NCBI GenBank assembly: GCA_030180135.1
Contig: CM058230.1
Coordinates: forward strand, 27,798,067 to 27,862,066
Length of the DNA: 64,000 nt
Source: Orychophragmus violaceus
Lineage: Eukaryota > Streptophyta > Magnoliopsida > Brassicales > Brassicaceae
Direction: 5' to 3'
Shown: positions 1 through 12,314 of the stretch, one piece after another
Layout: each line of letters starts with the position of its first letter
Numbering within the stretch: position 1 is the first letter of the stretch
The notes under the pieces: model-generated
The model's database searches: none
What the model was told of the DNA's origin: nothing
The model's input: the letters and a program-made list of their open reading frames with translations, nothing else
Made by a program: the position numbers and the translations under genes

Positions 1-59
1 ACATATGGCTCTTTGAAAAATCTGGTTCATTCTCTTAGAAATCGGGCTACAATGCTATC

Positions 60-955
60 ACATCCTCTCCATCATCTGTTGCTTCTTACCCATCCGCTGC
101 TACTCCATCGTTTGACTGGCAGAAGAGTATATGGTCGATAAAAACTGCGTCAAAGTTGAAGAATTTCCTTTGGAGTGCAGCAGCAAACGCCTTACCCGTT
201 GGACAAGCCTTAGTTATCCGAGGTGTGAGCGAGAAAGTATCTTGTAAGCGTTGTAACGCATCAGAAGACAGTTTGCACATCTTTCTTTGATGTTCCTTTG
301 CAACTTCAGTCTGGAGACTTTCTCTCACCAACCGCACGCCAACCCCATATTCCATCTCAGACCTTCAGGCGCTTTATAGCTCTAGCTCGAGCCTTCTAAA
401 CCTTTCCCCTACAGGCCTCTCTTCCCCTATTTTGTAGAATTTTTGGAAGGCAAGAAATCTGCTCATCTTTGAGAATTGTCGTTTCAGTGAAGAAGATGTC
501 ATGCTAAAAACTACCAAGGATGCTAAGGAATAGAATCATTCTCAAGACTTGACCCCAAAGAAATCTCACCCTCGGCGACTGAGTCCTCTTGTCCCGCCTC
601 TCCATAATGCTTCTAGTGTTTATGTGGATGATGCTTTGAAGTGTAGTGATTTTACTGCATGTTTTGGTTGGATTGTGACGGATTTTAGCACAGGTCATGC
701 CAATTTTTATCAGCTACTAGACGTTTCACCCCTTCCGCCATTGTTGCGGAAGCACTCGCGATGAAGGCTCTTATCTCCATCATCAACTCAAAAGGAACTA
801 CTAAATATCTTAAGTATATCCTCCATGATATTTATGTCTTAAGATCTCCCTTCGTCTCTATCTCCTTTCATTTTATTGCTCGTTCTTGTAATGCCGATGC
901 AGACAAGCTCGCTAAGTCGGCTCTCCTTAATATTGATGTACCAACCTTCTCTTAA
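60..955 (+). pseudogene. 3' remnant of a LINE (zinc-binding and RNase H regions)
   Basis: Translation of about 110-290 on the plus strand reads like the zf-RVT domain found at the end of plant LINE polyproteins: a W-S-I-K-T-A-S-K-L-K-N-F-L-W start and a later C-K-R-C pair followed by S-L-H. A frame change and stops follow. From about 600 to 955 the sequence reads as a plant RNase H (RVT_3 type): a D-D-A-L-K-C-S segment, then a helix beginning A-L-A-M-K-A-L, and an ending with F-H-F-I-A-R-S-C-N-A-D-A-D-K-L-A-K. Several frameshifts lie between these blocks, so no protein can be made. The part upstream of the window edge would hold the RT. It is clearly older than the LINE at the right end of the window, which keeps its frame. 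Confidence 0.75.
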
Positions 956-1468
956 AGGCTAAACTCTTATTATGAATGAATGTTAATTTGCACAAAAAAA
1001 AGAAAAAAATTGCACACACATGCAAAAATAAAGCTTGAACTCGGATGTAACTTTAGAGAACACATTCTAATGAGGATGAATATATTTTATGAGATTTTCT
1101 TCTTGAAAATTATTTTAGCTTTTTCTTGCTTGTTTTATCCAAGATGAATTGTAAAGCCCATATGAAACTTGAGTTTTTTCTTCTTCTAAAGATTCAATTG
1201 ATGAGGGAAAAGCAGTGTATTAATTTGGCATGCCTTTTTTATACCTTGACAAGAAAGAAGAAATCCCTTTATTCCGATGATTTAATCTCCTTAGCAAGCT
1301 CTTGCTGAGCAAATTGAGTTCAATCCCAATTAGTAAATCCATTGGCTGTGGTACTATTCTTTGGTTTGATTACCACAAAAATCAAAGACGTGAATATAAA
1401 ATCAGTTGCTTTACATTTTAGTCCAAATACAGTAAAATTTCCATAAATTATTTATTTAGCGATATATT
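956..1468. other. AT-rich stretch without recognisable gene
   Basis: I see a 60-codon open frame at 1126-1308 without family resemblance or upstream signals, and otherwise only AT-rich DNA. The part just after 955 contains a short A-rich run that could be the decayed 3' tail of the LINE remnant. Confidence 0.4.
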
Positions 1469-1855
1469 CACTACAAGAAAATAACGTTTTTGTAACTACA
1501 ACTTGCGATTATATTTGTAGTCATAATATTTTGCGACTATTTAGAGACACATTTGCGAGTACTATGTGACTACAGATAAATGATTGTCTATTAGTCGATA
1601 ATATACAACCAAAAATGATTTTTGCCAATTTAATCACTGATTTACGACTGAGTAGTAACTATTGTTGAAACCAGAAAAATAGTCGCAGCGTAGTTGGTAA
1701 TTTGACGACTACTCTGTGTATGATGTGAAGAGTCGTATCAAAGTCTTAAATTAGTAAATATGTGGGCGACTAATTTGTTAATGTGTGTATAGTAGTAACA
1801 AAGTCGTTAATTTGTCGCAAAATAATCGTGTATGAGTCGTATCATATTGTATGGT
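1469..1855. mobile_element. One end of a CACTA (En/Spm) transposon
   Basis: The block starts with CACTACAAGAAAA, the typical terminal sequence of Brassicaceae CACTA elements. The following 380 bp hold many short GCGACTA/GTCG/AGTCGTA-like motifs in both orientations, as expected for subterminal transposase-binding repeats. I could not find the opposite end (TTTTCTTGTAGTG) downstream, so this is a truncated or very decayed copy and the inner limit is approximate. No transposase coding sequence is visible. Confidence 0.65.
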
Positions 1856-2812
1856 TTTGATTTAGTAATAATAATATAATATAGTTTGGTTATATATGCT
1901 AATAATCTTAATTGATTATCAAAATTAATCTATACTTGCATATTTAATGTGTATAATCGCTTTTTAATTTTTAATAAACATGTAAAAGTTTCAATATTAT
2001 TTATAAACTAAATTTTAAATCGAAGTTAATCCTTAAAATAGAAATCAAATGGTTAGAAATCATTAAAATGGTTTTAAGAAATCAAAACTTAAAGGAGAGT
2101 TAGTAGCGATTGAGAGTCTGGTGCTCGTTTGAGTACCATGTCAGAAGAGGATGAGGGTAACTACACAAAATCAAACAAGAAAATATGTTAGATTTTGTTA
2201 ATAATTTATATGATCATAAGATTTTCAATACGACAATTTCAACAAATTCATACTTATCCATCAAATTGTTAAACTCATCCAAAGTTAAACGTGATAGTCA
2301 ATAGAAGACCATTTTTTGCCTCTAGCAACGTAAACCATAAACAAATAAAATATTTAGTCTCATAATTTTATTCTATAATAATTTCTTACTCATATTTTAT
2401 TGAAAATATGTCAACATACCACAAAATATTTTGATCCAAAAACTCGAAGCAAAACAAACAAATGCTTGTCATGAACTTGTTGAAAACGCTTTGACAATTC
2501 ATATTGGGTTATATGCAACACATTCGATAGCCTTCTAGCATTGGATACATGCATATTTATATATTTATGAATTTGAAGAATTATATTTGAATTTGATATT
2601 TGAACGTGTGTGCTTTTCGTTTTTAGTTTGGTTATTTTAATCCAACTAAATATATAAATATGCATGTATCTTGCACCAAAAATAAAATATTGTGCATCCT
2701 AAGTATGAGTGGTGATTCGAAGATAACAATTGCACAAATCATTTGCTTACATGTATGTATTAACTATGGAAACACATGAAATATAAATATTATTCAGAGG
2801 GATCTTTATATT
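1856..2812. other. AT-rich stretch, no gene seen
   Basis: Very AT-rich sequence. The only longer open frame, on the minus strand at 2411-2665, has low-complexity codon use and no domain I recognise. It may still include inner parts of the CACTA element. Confidence 0.4.
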
Positions 2813-2816
2813 AATT

Positions 2817-3722
2817 GAGAAGTGTTTTTGGCCCTATATTCACTTTCAAAATGGCTAATTACTAATTTGCCATTAATAAAATTAAGTTAATTACTATATT
2901 AGCCTTATTTTATATTATAATTTTTATTTATAATTTATTTTGTTTCTATTAATTTTAGATTTATATATAAACTATAAAATATTGTAATAAAAATTAAATA
3001 TAATAATGTTTATATTATATTTAATTATAATTAATATTGAATGGATGATCTTTTTAAAAGTATTTATTAATGGTTATGCTCGCACATGTTGCGAATAAAT
3101 CATACTAGTGATATATAAATACAAAGTTTTAATAATTGTACGAATCAAAGCAAATAATAAATACTAGTATGATTCGCTCGCACCATGTGCGAACACAAAT
3201 ATTTTTAAAAATATAATTAAACATACATACATTATTATATTTAATAAAATATTTTATAATTTATTATAAATAAAATTAATAGTAATAAAAGAAATTATAA
3301 TTATATATTTTGTGTTTAACTAAAAATAAATGAATAAATATCATAATTAAAATATTTATCATATATATATAAATTCAAAATTTATATAAATAATACGCAT
3401 TTATTATCAAAATCTAAAAATATTATTTAAAAATATTCATAAACGTTTATATATTTATCATCTAATTTTTATTTTTTCTATTGAAAGTTATGTATATCTC
3501 TTAAATAAAATTAAAAATCTTTATAAATATTTTCATATTTATTATCTTATCTTAGTTTTTCCTTTTTTATTTAAGATTATGTGTATCTCTAAAATAAAAT
3601 TTAAAAATAATATGAGAAATATGAAAGAAATTAAAGTTAATATAGTAATTAGTCTAATTTTATTAATGGCAAATTAGTAATTAACCATTTTGAGAGTGAA
3701 TATAAGGCCAAAAGCACTTCTC
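2817..3722. mobile_element. Foldback-type DNA element with about 90-bp inverted termini
   Basis: The left end (GAGAAGTGTTTTTGGCC then a TATATTCACTTTC block and a GCTAATTACTAATTTGCC block) reappears inverted at the right end (3640-3722) over roughly 90 bp with few differences. Further inside, an inverted pair with a CGCACATG core and an AATCATACTAG flank occurs near 3068-3108 and 3165-3200, so much of the 906-bp element can fold back. Both ends are flanked by AATT. AATT is its own reverse complement, so it may be a duplication or the outermost terminal bases. No coding capacity is visible. Superfamily not assigned. Confidence 0.75.
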
Positions 3723-3726
3723 AATT

Positions 3727-5560
3727 CAAATTTAAGGAAATTTTGTCATCTGCCTAGCCCCTAATTTTAGCTTAACAAGGCGGGCCAAGTTGACAAACCA
3801 AATCTAAATCCTTAATCGATTAACTTACATTAAATAAAAATATATATACAGAAGAAAAAGAAAAGAGACAATAAAGGAGAATGTAACAGGTGAATCTTTC
3901 AGAGGGATCGAGGAACATCACTCATCACAATAAGTGACATTCTTTTGCATATTGTGGAATTGGAGTGAATCCCTAGATCCATATCACCCTATTAATCATA
4001 TTATATACGCATTCTATCCCCTCATATAAACTCACTATTGTTTATACGCGTCGGTATGAATATTATATATATGATACTTCTCCTATAATAGTACTAGTTG
4101 CACCTTTTAAGATGGTAGTAATAATTCAAGAGATTGCTTACAATATTTTAGTTAGCTGGAGAATGTTTATATCTAATTAATATATACATTCAACAATGGC
4201 AGAATAAACAATATAATACCAAGTAAACAAATGTAGTTATTAAGATGAATTAGGGGCATGTAGACCAAAATCCAACTAATCTTTATGGGGATAACACTGA
4301 TGACTAATTTTTTTTCTTTTTTTGAACAAAATACTGATGACTAATTCAGTTCTATATTTTCTAATGAAGTCTAAGATATATATTCGTTTGGCCAAACAAC
4401 GACAGTTTAGTTTTCACCGAGAATCGAATTCAAAACCAACATATTTATGTCTTGTCTTAAATTGATTTCTACCATTAAATTATCACTACTTAGGTAATTA
4501 AGTAAACAAATATAGGAGTTTTTTCATATTTATTATTGACGTCATAAAATTCGGTTTTGGTGACTACGATAGTCTTTCTTTGTTGTTGTTTTTTTACTAC
4601 GATAGTCTTGGAAACAATCATGTACAATACTCTGAAACTGCCACTATTGTCCAAGCATAGTTGAGACTGTGAAGCATGGTAGATCAAATTAGCACATCAT
4701 TATTAATAAGTCATGAACAGGAAGGAAACAAAAACCAAAACCTTTAGGAATTAAATACGAAGTGGGGTTAGATTAGAGTCGCGAGGAAAACAAAACAGAG
4801 AAGAAGGGTTTTCGAGAGAAGTGAAAGCTCCAAGAGGAAAGGGACAAAAGAGAGCATAAGTGCATGTGATGTTCCATCTCACTCACTGCCAACACCAAAT
4901 GGGTTCACATTTCCAATCTTTACTTTATTCTCCCTCGTCTCTTTCCATTACCTTATCTTTGCTTTTCTTTCCTTTTTGTTCTAATAAAATAATGGAGTAC
5001 AATTAGATCTTAGGTCTATATTCGACCCCCAAAAAAAAAAGATCTTGGGTCTATATATGTTTCGAAACTAAATCATACCACATCTTGCTACATGTTTGCA
5101 ATTTGTTTTATTGCATTTAAACATTGCTGAAAAATTCATTCAAACGATATATCGTTTTAACTATAAGTCACTAGCAAAAACTCATGTAACTGCCTTCTTC
5201 TCCTTTCAATATGTGGACAAATCTAACGTGTTCATCTCTCCTTATTTTACGTTTTTTCTCTTTTTTCTACTCTGATTCTCCGTAAAACTCATCTTATTTT
5301 CTGGTTTTATAATAAAAAAAAATAAGAGCGGTTTCCTCCACCACTCTAACACTCGACCTTAACTCCTCCTTCAATGGTTTCTAACCTCAACTATCTAAAC
5401 TATGTACCCTATTACGAATCTCTTACCCAGTTTCGGATTAAATTGTTGTCTCTTTTTTTCTACCAAAACACACTAGAAGAATCTCTTCCCCTCAATTGAT
5501 CAAAGGTAATTCTCAGACTTTTAATTTATATTTCATAAGCAATTTTTATTTAAACAATCG
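3727..5560. other. Intergenic AT-rich stretch, possible promoter region
   Basis: No coding region recognised. The stretch ends in pyrimidine-rich DNA (5200-5560) that looks like an untranslated leader upstream of the MAP3K-epsilon-like exon. A 65-codon minus frame at 4490-4687 is not convincing. Confidence 0.35.
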
Positions 5561-5882
5561 ATCGAATTTGCAGGCTGAATCAACATGCGGCTTGGGGCTT
5601 TGAAGACTGCACTCTCAGATTTTAGTTGACGGTTCGTCTCATTCATCTCTCAGAAAACTTTACCAATTTGATTTAGGTCGCGGAAATTTTTCTATTCAAT
5701 TTGATTTTGTTCACTGATTAATGGTTTTATCGGAATATCTCTCTATCTAATCTTTCAACCAGTCTCAAAATCCTGCAATTTACTCAAAGATTAAAGCCTA
5801 ATTCTCTTTTCATTTGTCGGCGTAAATGGATCGGTTTCTTTGAGGAGCAATTGTTTTGGTGACTGAGGAAGCAACATAAGAG

Positions 5883-6156
5883 ATGGCTCGGCAAATGACG
5901 TCATCTCAGTTCCACAAATCAAAGTCTCTCGACAACAAATATGTAAGCTTTTAATTTTTGGTTTCATGGCTCAGCTTTGGATTTCACCTCTACCAATTCG
6001 AAATTGAGCAAAAATGAAACTTTTTTTTGTTGTTCTCGCCATTGATCTTCGCCTGCTTAAAGCTCCATCTTTGGTTTTGTTAACTCTTAAGGTTGAATTT
6101 CTGATTGATTTTTTTTAGCGTAGATGCTAGGTGATGAAGTTGGTAAAGGAGCTTAT
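5883..6156 (+). pseudogene. MAP3K-epsilon-like 5' fragment (two exon starts only)
   Basis: An ATG at 5883 opens 20 codons, starting M-A-R-Q-M-T-S-S-Q-F and ending L-D-N-K-Y. From memory these match the start of Arabidopsis MAPKKK epsilon almost exactly. A GTAAGC donor follows at 5943. The next exon starts at 6124 after a TAG acceptor and continues M-L-G-D-E-V-G-K-G-A-Y, the beginning of the kinase glycine-rich loop; both sides of the intron are in phase 0. After the Tyr codon (6154-6156) the expected G-R-V-Y is missing: the frame runs into unrelated codons and stops about 80 bp later. The rest of the kinase is absent. Pyrimidine-rich sequence from about 5570 looks like the parental leader. 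This is a duplicated or captured gene start, not a functional kinase. Confidence 0.75.
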
Positions 6157-8385
6157 CATCACCTGAAAAGAAATAGAGGTGGTGTTAACAAATTCCTGAG
6201 TTGTACTCCAAACATGGTAATTTCCTATAAAACATGATACACATTTAACATTTAAGGTCATTTTGGCATGATTAATTGATATGCAGTAAAGTTTTATGTT
6301 TTTAAAACTTGATTACGTGAATCTGCCTCCCATTCTTAAAACCCAATTTTCCCCTAAACCTACAATTAAAAGACACGCTACAATCATATTATCTCACGCT
6401 GACAATGGAACAATAGGAGGACATTTTTTTGAAGTTGCAAACTGTCCTAAAAATACAAAAAAATCTATGCATAGTTCTGTTTCTGATTCAGCAAAGTTCA
6501 CAAACATACAGTCAGCTACTTCCACAAGCTCATGCTCTATACTTTCTTCCATGTCATACACACACAACATCGTCAAGAGTTGTCTCCAGTCTGAATCAAT
6601 TCCAGTGGCCACCTTTATTGATGACCCTGATCACGTTTCTATAGATAGGAAATTTTCTAGGAATAAATAACCTTTAAAAGAGATTTCCTGAGGGAGCCAT
6701 AGAAGCTATACTGATCTTGGGGACATTGTATCTTGTGTTGAACAATGTGACATAATTGACTGTTTCTTTTTGAGTTTTGATCGTAGATGTCTGAGTTACT
6801 TATAATACTTTTTTGCCTTTCTTTGTGGCCTCTTCGAACTTGGAGCTGGGGTTGGTGACATGATAAGTCGGGGACATTGTTGATTTTCCTTATTTCGTTT
6901 TTCCTTTTTGGTTCTGGTAATGTGAGTGTTGTATAGATTGGAGAAGGAGAAGGAAGTAGTGGGCCTGTTAAACTATCCAAGGTACTAAACTATATACCCT
7001 TTTATATTTATACTTTACATTGTTTATTTACTATGAGTTTCATCGTGTTTCCTCTATTGTCTAATTCAGTTTTTGTGCTGGGACAAAGACGATGAGCGTA
7101 GAACTGTTGTCTATGGGGAAAAAGTCAGCCAGGACTCTCTTTTAGGTTGTTGTTAATAATAAACGTTCGACAGCAAGACTTCTTATGTTACTCTCACATG
7201 CTTCTTATGTGTTTTGGCTACAGATTCTGCTGAAGGTTGACAAGTCCAAAGAAGACAAAGCTGCGGAGAGCAAGAGATGAATTGCTTAAGTTCTAGATGC
7301 CACTTGCCCAAAATCCCTTCTTTCTTTTCTTTAATTTTAAATTTTTCTTTCTTCGTCTTCTTCTAAGGTTTGGAGATATGTCCTCAGTGACCTCAGTGAC
7401 CAGTTAAAAAGAAATTGTCTTAGATATTGATGTTTGGAGATATGTCTGAATTAGATAATTGAATGGTAATTTTTACTTGCCTTACATCCCTTCGTTCCAC
7501 TCTCCAATACGATTCTCAGTACTGATATGAACGCATATACATGACATGAACACAAAATCATATCATCAAACTTCTGAAACAGTTAAAAAAATTCAGATTT
7601 TATACTCATAAAGCAGAAATGCCATAGTCCAAAACTAAGGCATTAGCAATATACATAAATATTTGAGAGTATAACCTCTATAGAAAGTGCGTATAATGTA
7701 TGATATACTTGCAAGAATCTCTATTCATTTCTACTTTGACGCTTCACAAAGTAACTGAATAGTGGAGAAGAAAATATCTAAATTTTATTTCCAAAAAAGT
7801 CTAAGCAATGAGATTGAAATAAATGTTTACTAACTCTACGTCTTTGTTGAACAATATCCGACTGGAGACTCGAGTTCCATTTCCGCGAACTTCCTATGAT
7901 AACATATGTCCAACCTCATCATTTGAATCATGCATTATGGTAGTGCAAAATACTATGTACAAGAAACCTTTGGAAACCAAAACAATATATGTTAAAAATT
8001 ATAGTTCAGTTACTGCATGAGAACTGAGACTATACCTTGCTTAAGTATCTTTTCAGCAAGAACTCCTTACACACTACACACATATCATAGTAGTAAAGTA
8101 AATTAGACATCACCTTCAGAAAATATGGAAATGTATGATATGACAATTTTTTTATTAATGACATAACCAAAAGTTAAAACCAACGAAGTTTTCATTGTGA
8201 TAAAAAACTTTATTGCACAACCATTCTGACCAAGAAGGCGTTTGGCACATCGGAGAGTTGAGTATTAATACCAGAACCGTCTTCATGTACTTCATCTGGT
8301 ACAATTTAGTTTCAAGGACAATTACAAACCGGATAATCAAACTGAACGATATGCTTAAATGTACTGTTAACGAATGTAGGTCAGA
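6157..8385. other. Unassigned region with short open frames
   Basis: A 124-codon plus frame at 6296-6670 has no recognisable domain. At about 7224-7280 a CAG acceptor is followed by codons for I-L-L-K-V-D-K-S-K-E-D-K and a stop, which looks like a short terminal exon, but I cannot connect it to a gene. A two-codon-scale repeat of GACCTCAGT occurs near 7384. The rest is AT-rich and shows nothing else. Confidence 0.3.
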
Positions 8386-8389
8386 AATC

Positions 8390-8847
8390 TTACAGCAATA
8401 AGGTCAGAATGCAAGCTCCTGCTGTGACACCCATACTCACTACTGCACCAAGTCTGGATATGAAACAGTAAGCAATAAAGTTTTTTAAGAAATTTAGAAA
8501 AAAACAAATTAACACTTGTGCATTAATTGAATTCTTACCCGAAATAGTTAAGAACTTCAACTATCTGGTCTCCGAAGAACTTATATGAAAGCAAAGTAGC
8601 ATCAACACTGATCATTGGAGCTCCCAACTGCAATTACTCTTGAGGATAACGATGTAAAAAGAAACATGATTTGCATTATCAAGGGAGTAACATAAGAGTT
8701 AACCAAAAAAACCATAAATTTTGTGAAAGATGAGACTTGAATTACCAACCTCATCGCCTGTAGAGTTGTTGTGATATATGCAAAAGGTGGTGAGTAACAA
8801 GGATCTAGCTTGTGGACTAAGGAATAATTCTTTGAAACCGAACATAT
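8390..8847 (-). CDS. 3' exons of an unidentified gene
   Basis: Three minus-strand exons fit together with consistent splice phases: 8847-8750 (after a TTGTGCAG acceptor, ending before GTTGGT), 8627-8539 (after TTGCAG, ending before GTAAGA) and 8453-8390 (after ATCCAG, ending in TAA). Joined, they give about 83 codons beginning M-F-G-F-K-E-L-F, passing through L-G-A-P-M-I-S-V-D-A and ending with a hydrophobic segment (G-V-T-A-G-A-C-I-L-T-L-L-L) that would suit a C-terminal membrane anchor or short transmembrane helix. I do not recognise the family. Upstream exons should lie beyond 8850 but I could not define them. The agreement of three phases argues for a real gene, or a recent pseudogene, rather than chance. 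Confidence 0.5.
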
Positions 8848-9911
8848 CTGCACAAGACGAAACAAAGAAATTACAAAGAATCACCAATTGATATACAACA
8901 AATTACCCTTTCAGCAGTCATAGGTCAGAGAGAAAATGATAACTTAGATGTTTTTATTTATGCCAATTGTTGATGTTCTCAGTTGATATTTTTATACAAA
9001 GTTTTATTTCTTCCAACCCAAGATGCAGGGTGTGTATGTGCTATAAAATAGCACAATTTTAAACACAAGTGTATGAAATTCCGGGCAAGACAACCACAAA
9101 ACAACAACAAATTGAAGCGACGAGAAGTAAAACCAACCAAACGAGCTGGGGTACGATAGAGAGAGATCACAGAGGATCCACTCCGTATAAGTAGTCATTT
9201 TCCGTTGCCTTTCAACATTCGCAGTCTGAGATCGATGGTTCCATCCTACATATGTAACAAAGATTGGGTTTACAAACGGATCAACCAAGTATCAACCAAA
9301 TTTGATCTACAGAAAATTTACAACAGAGAGAGATGTTCTATGAAGAATATCGACAAACCAAAAAAAAAAACTCGAAAAACACCGAGCTTTGAATATTCTA
9401 TGATTCGGGTTCGATAAGATGGGGTAAGATCATAGATTTCTGGTCATTGTGTCAGACGGTTTTCCTGCATACTAAGCTTTTGTGAAGATCATCAATGGTT
9501 TTTAGGTAAAAGATATGAGCTGATTCTGTCACCTTAAAAAAAAAAAAATTATAGCAAATTTTTATTTATTTTTTCCTGTAATTCCACACCATCACATATA
9601 TTTTTTTCAAAACTTATCTTATCTCAAAATTATTTAATTAATATACTTTAATTTTTTTTATTAACATTATATTAAATTATGACATAATTTTAAGTCAATT
9701 TTTTTTAACTAAACAATTAGTCCGTGCAAATGAACGGCCAAAAACCTAGTCATGAGGTAACCATGCATGAAGCAAATAAATTTAAAGAAAACAAAATTAT
9801 TTACGAAAGATGATTAGCGTTGTACATTCTTTGTCAAAATATAGTTATACATTCGGCATATAGATCAATGCCTTTGTTTGGTTGTCAAATTAATATTAAA
9901 CTAGATTTTGA

Positions 9912-9932
9912 CCCGCACTTAGAAAGTGCGGG
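9912..9932. repeat. Perfect 9-bp-stem hairpin (CCCGCACTT / AAGTGCGGG)
   Basis: A GC-rich perfect inverted repeat with a 3-nt loop sits in AT-rich DNA, preceded by CTAGATTTTGA. Such hairpins next to CTAGATTTTGACCCGC are common near the ends of short transposons in Brassicaceae, but I cannot name the family or find a matching opposite end. Confidence 0.6.
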
Positions 9933-10182
9933 TTTAATTTTTTTTACAAATTTTACTTTTTATTCATTTTGTTAATAGTAATTTAGATTTTTAATTATGT
10001 AATCTAATTTTGATTATAATTGTTTAACCAACATTATAAACAGTGAGTTAGCAATTTAGTTTTTTTTTAAAATGAATTATGTGTTATTTGGAGGATTTAT
10101 ATCGTAAGGATTAAGAGATTAAAATAACGATTTCGCATTATATATTTTAATATGTGTTGTATCGTAAGATCATAGTTCGGAA

Positions 10183-10186
<4 letters not shown>

Positions 10187-10219
<33 letters not shown>
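10187..10219. repeat. (AT)n microsatellite
   Basis: Uninterrupted AT dinucleotide run of about 33 bp. Confidence 0.9.
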
Positions 10220-10223
<4 letters not shown>

Positions 10224-10600
10224 ACAACTATTGTAAAAGTTATGTGGTATATGTTTAATTGTTATTATATTTATCTAACATATTATTTTATAAAATACAT
10301 GTTGTAGTCGTATATATAATTTGCAAATTTGATGGAACTATCCGTTAAAAACTTCATTCAAACATAAAGCATAATTTGACGTTTCAAATATTTGAATAAT
10401 ATAAGTATGAAATCATTTTATTATTTTTATTAAGTTTAAAATATATCAACTGAAATTATTTACTATATGCAAATTTTTTTTATAGAAAATTTATAATCGA
10501 GATTGACTAATTAATTTTTCAACCCGTTTAATTAATTAAATATTTTTCAGTTTGATGGAAAAACTTGCTAAAAAATACAATCGTAAAAACATCAATCGTA

Positions 10601-10604
<4 letters not shown>

Positions 10605-10642
<38 letters not shown>
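10605..10642. repeat. (AT)n microsatellite
   Basis: Second uninterrupted AT dinucleotide run, about 38 bp, 390 bp after the first. Confidence 0.9.
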
Positions 10643-10645
<3 letters not shown>

Positions 10646-11267
10646 AAAAAAGATATTAAAATATATTATAAATATATTTTGAATTAAATCATAAATTAGA
10701 GAATATTAATTTATATATAATAGTTGATGTATAAATTATTAATTATATTTATCAATTAATTTGTTTTGATTTTAATTAATTAGGAAAGTGGGATCCATTA
10801 GAATTTGGTTGTTTGGCTATATGTTTAATAATTGTCTTGTTTGGAAACATGGATTGTAGAGATAATGTTATATTCCCTAATTACTTTTAATGAAATTTAA
10901 TTAAATCATTAATATACATTGTTTTACAGTTTTACCCTTAATGAAGGTTACAAATCCTAATAATATCAAGGGCAAATTCCGAAAACAACATTTATGTACC
11001 ATGGCAAACCTTCCTGTTTTAATAGATTAGATTTGAAACACTGGTTCGCATTAAAATTTAATTATATTATGGTTCGAATGATGACCAGAAACTAACACAA
11101 TACTATATATTAGTATTGACAAAACCACTAGAAAAATTGCCACAACCACATCATAATTGCCATAAAAATTCTTCGTGAATGGAGTTGGAAAATGGCAATT
11201 AAACTTGATGGATAGAGATCGAGTAATATAGCATCGACGCGGGAAAAGATCCAAAGAGATTTGCCGG

Positions 11268-11418
11268 TTACGTGAACATCGTAATTGATTCATGGCGGAT
11301 TGAATTGATGATAAAGACAACAGTTGCAGAACCCTGGAAGAGAGCAATTCGATCGTGAACAACACCAAGAAATTCTTCTTCTTCAAGATCTTTTGATCGT
11401 GTCTCTCTCTTTACCATA
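11268..11418 (-). CDS. Small unidentified minus-strand frame
   Basis: An ATG at 11418 opens about 49 codons (M-V-K-R-E-T-R-S-K-D-L then an E-E-E-E run) to a stop at 11268. Overlapping frames continue to 11051. The codon use is less biased than in the surrounding AT-rich DNA, so a first exon or exon remnant is possible, but I recognise no family and see no convincing splice sites. Confidence 0.2.
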
Positions 11419-11929
11419 ATTTGATGTAAATATGTAGAATAAAATGAGAATAGATAAAAGTAAAAGAAGGAGATCAACCGACGCAGAAATCAGCGTTGTA
11501 ACACGCTAAAAGAGGACAACGGTTTATCGTTTTTGATGTCGCTTCGCCTGTTGACTGAAACCGCTCTTACGAATATGTCCCAATTAGAAACGGATTCTTA
11601 TTCCTTTTCCGGACGGTTTTAAAACTGTTTTTTGCATGTAGGACGAACATGCATTCAAAACAGTTTTCGGAGGACAACCCATGAACCCTTATACTAGCTA
11701 GGTGATTTTTTATCCGTCGGTGGCCAAACGCTATCCTATGCTCATTGTATTCCACCAAAAGCAGACATTTTCGATTAACGCAGAAGCCGTAAGCATAAGA
11801 TACCCGATAATTTTATGAGAAAATGCATAAAATAGCACAAAAAACATACCTTATCATAAATATAGCACCAAAGGAAATAATTCATATTTTTAGCATTATT
11901 TTAATTACAAATTTTTTTATAGCATTATA

Positions 11930-12054
11930 TAATCTAGGGTTTAGGGTTAATTATTTAGGATTTAGGGTTTATTATTTAGGGTTTAGGGTTTAGTATTTAG
12001 GGTTTATGGTTTATTATTTAGGGTTAGAGTTTAATATTTAGGGTTTAGGGTTTA
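11930..12054 (+). repeat. Degenerate TTTAGGG (plant telomere-like) repeats
   Basis: About ten GGGTTTAGGGTTTA-like units separated by TATTTAGG or ATTATTT spacers fill the inner left half of the Mutator-like MITE, and traces continue after the nested MITE (12317-12345). They belong to the transposon interior rather than to a chromosome end. Confidence 0.8.
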
Positions 12055-12314
12055 CTCCCTCCGTATAAAATTAAACTAAGTTTAAGAGATTTGTTTTTGT
12101 CTAAATATAAATCATCTTTTCAAGTTTCAATGTAAAATTAATGATATGTTTTAGTCTTTTGACCATTTATATTCTACAGATTAGTTTATGATTGGTTAAT
12201 TTTTTTTCAAACTAGTAATAAATGATAGTTTAGTTTAGAAAAAATATAAAATTTAATGATTTCTTAATATGTGTGTAAAAACCTTAAATCTAGTTTATTT
12301 TTAGACAGAGGGAG
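12055..12314. mobile_element. Stowaway-like (Tc1/mariner) MITE nested in the Mutator-like MITE
   Basis: The 260-bp element starts with CTCCCTCCGT and ends with ACAGAGGGAG, flanked on both sides by TA (12053-12054 and 12315-12316). The inverted termini agree over about 35 bp with a shared TAAACTAxxTTTAAG block. It interrupts the telomere-like repeats of the surrounding MITE, so it is the younger insertion. Non-coding. Confidence 0.85.

Larger units (their letters stand above)
8851..11050. other. AT-rich stretch, mostly without genes
   Basis: 8850-9420 probably holds the upstream part of the minus-strand gene, with overlapping minus frames of 63 and 94 codons that I cannot place. From 9550 on the DNA is very AT-rich, with two long AT microsatellites and a GC-rich hairpin listed separately. 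No coding region is supported. Confidence 0.35.

Noticed and set aside
6296..6670. 124-codon ORF as a gene
   Set aside because: No motif, serine-rich composition, antisense frame of similar length, no splice or promoter evidence.
11930..12054. Interstitial telomere or chromosome-fusion site
   Set aside because: The repeats sit inside an element with inverted ends and a perfect 9-bp duplication.
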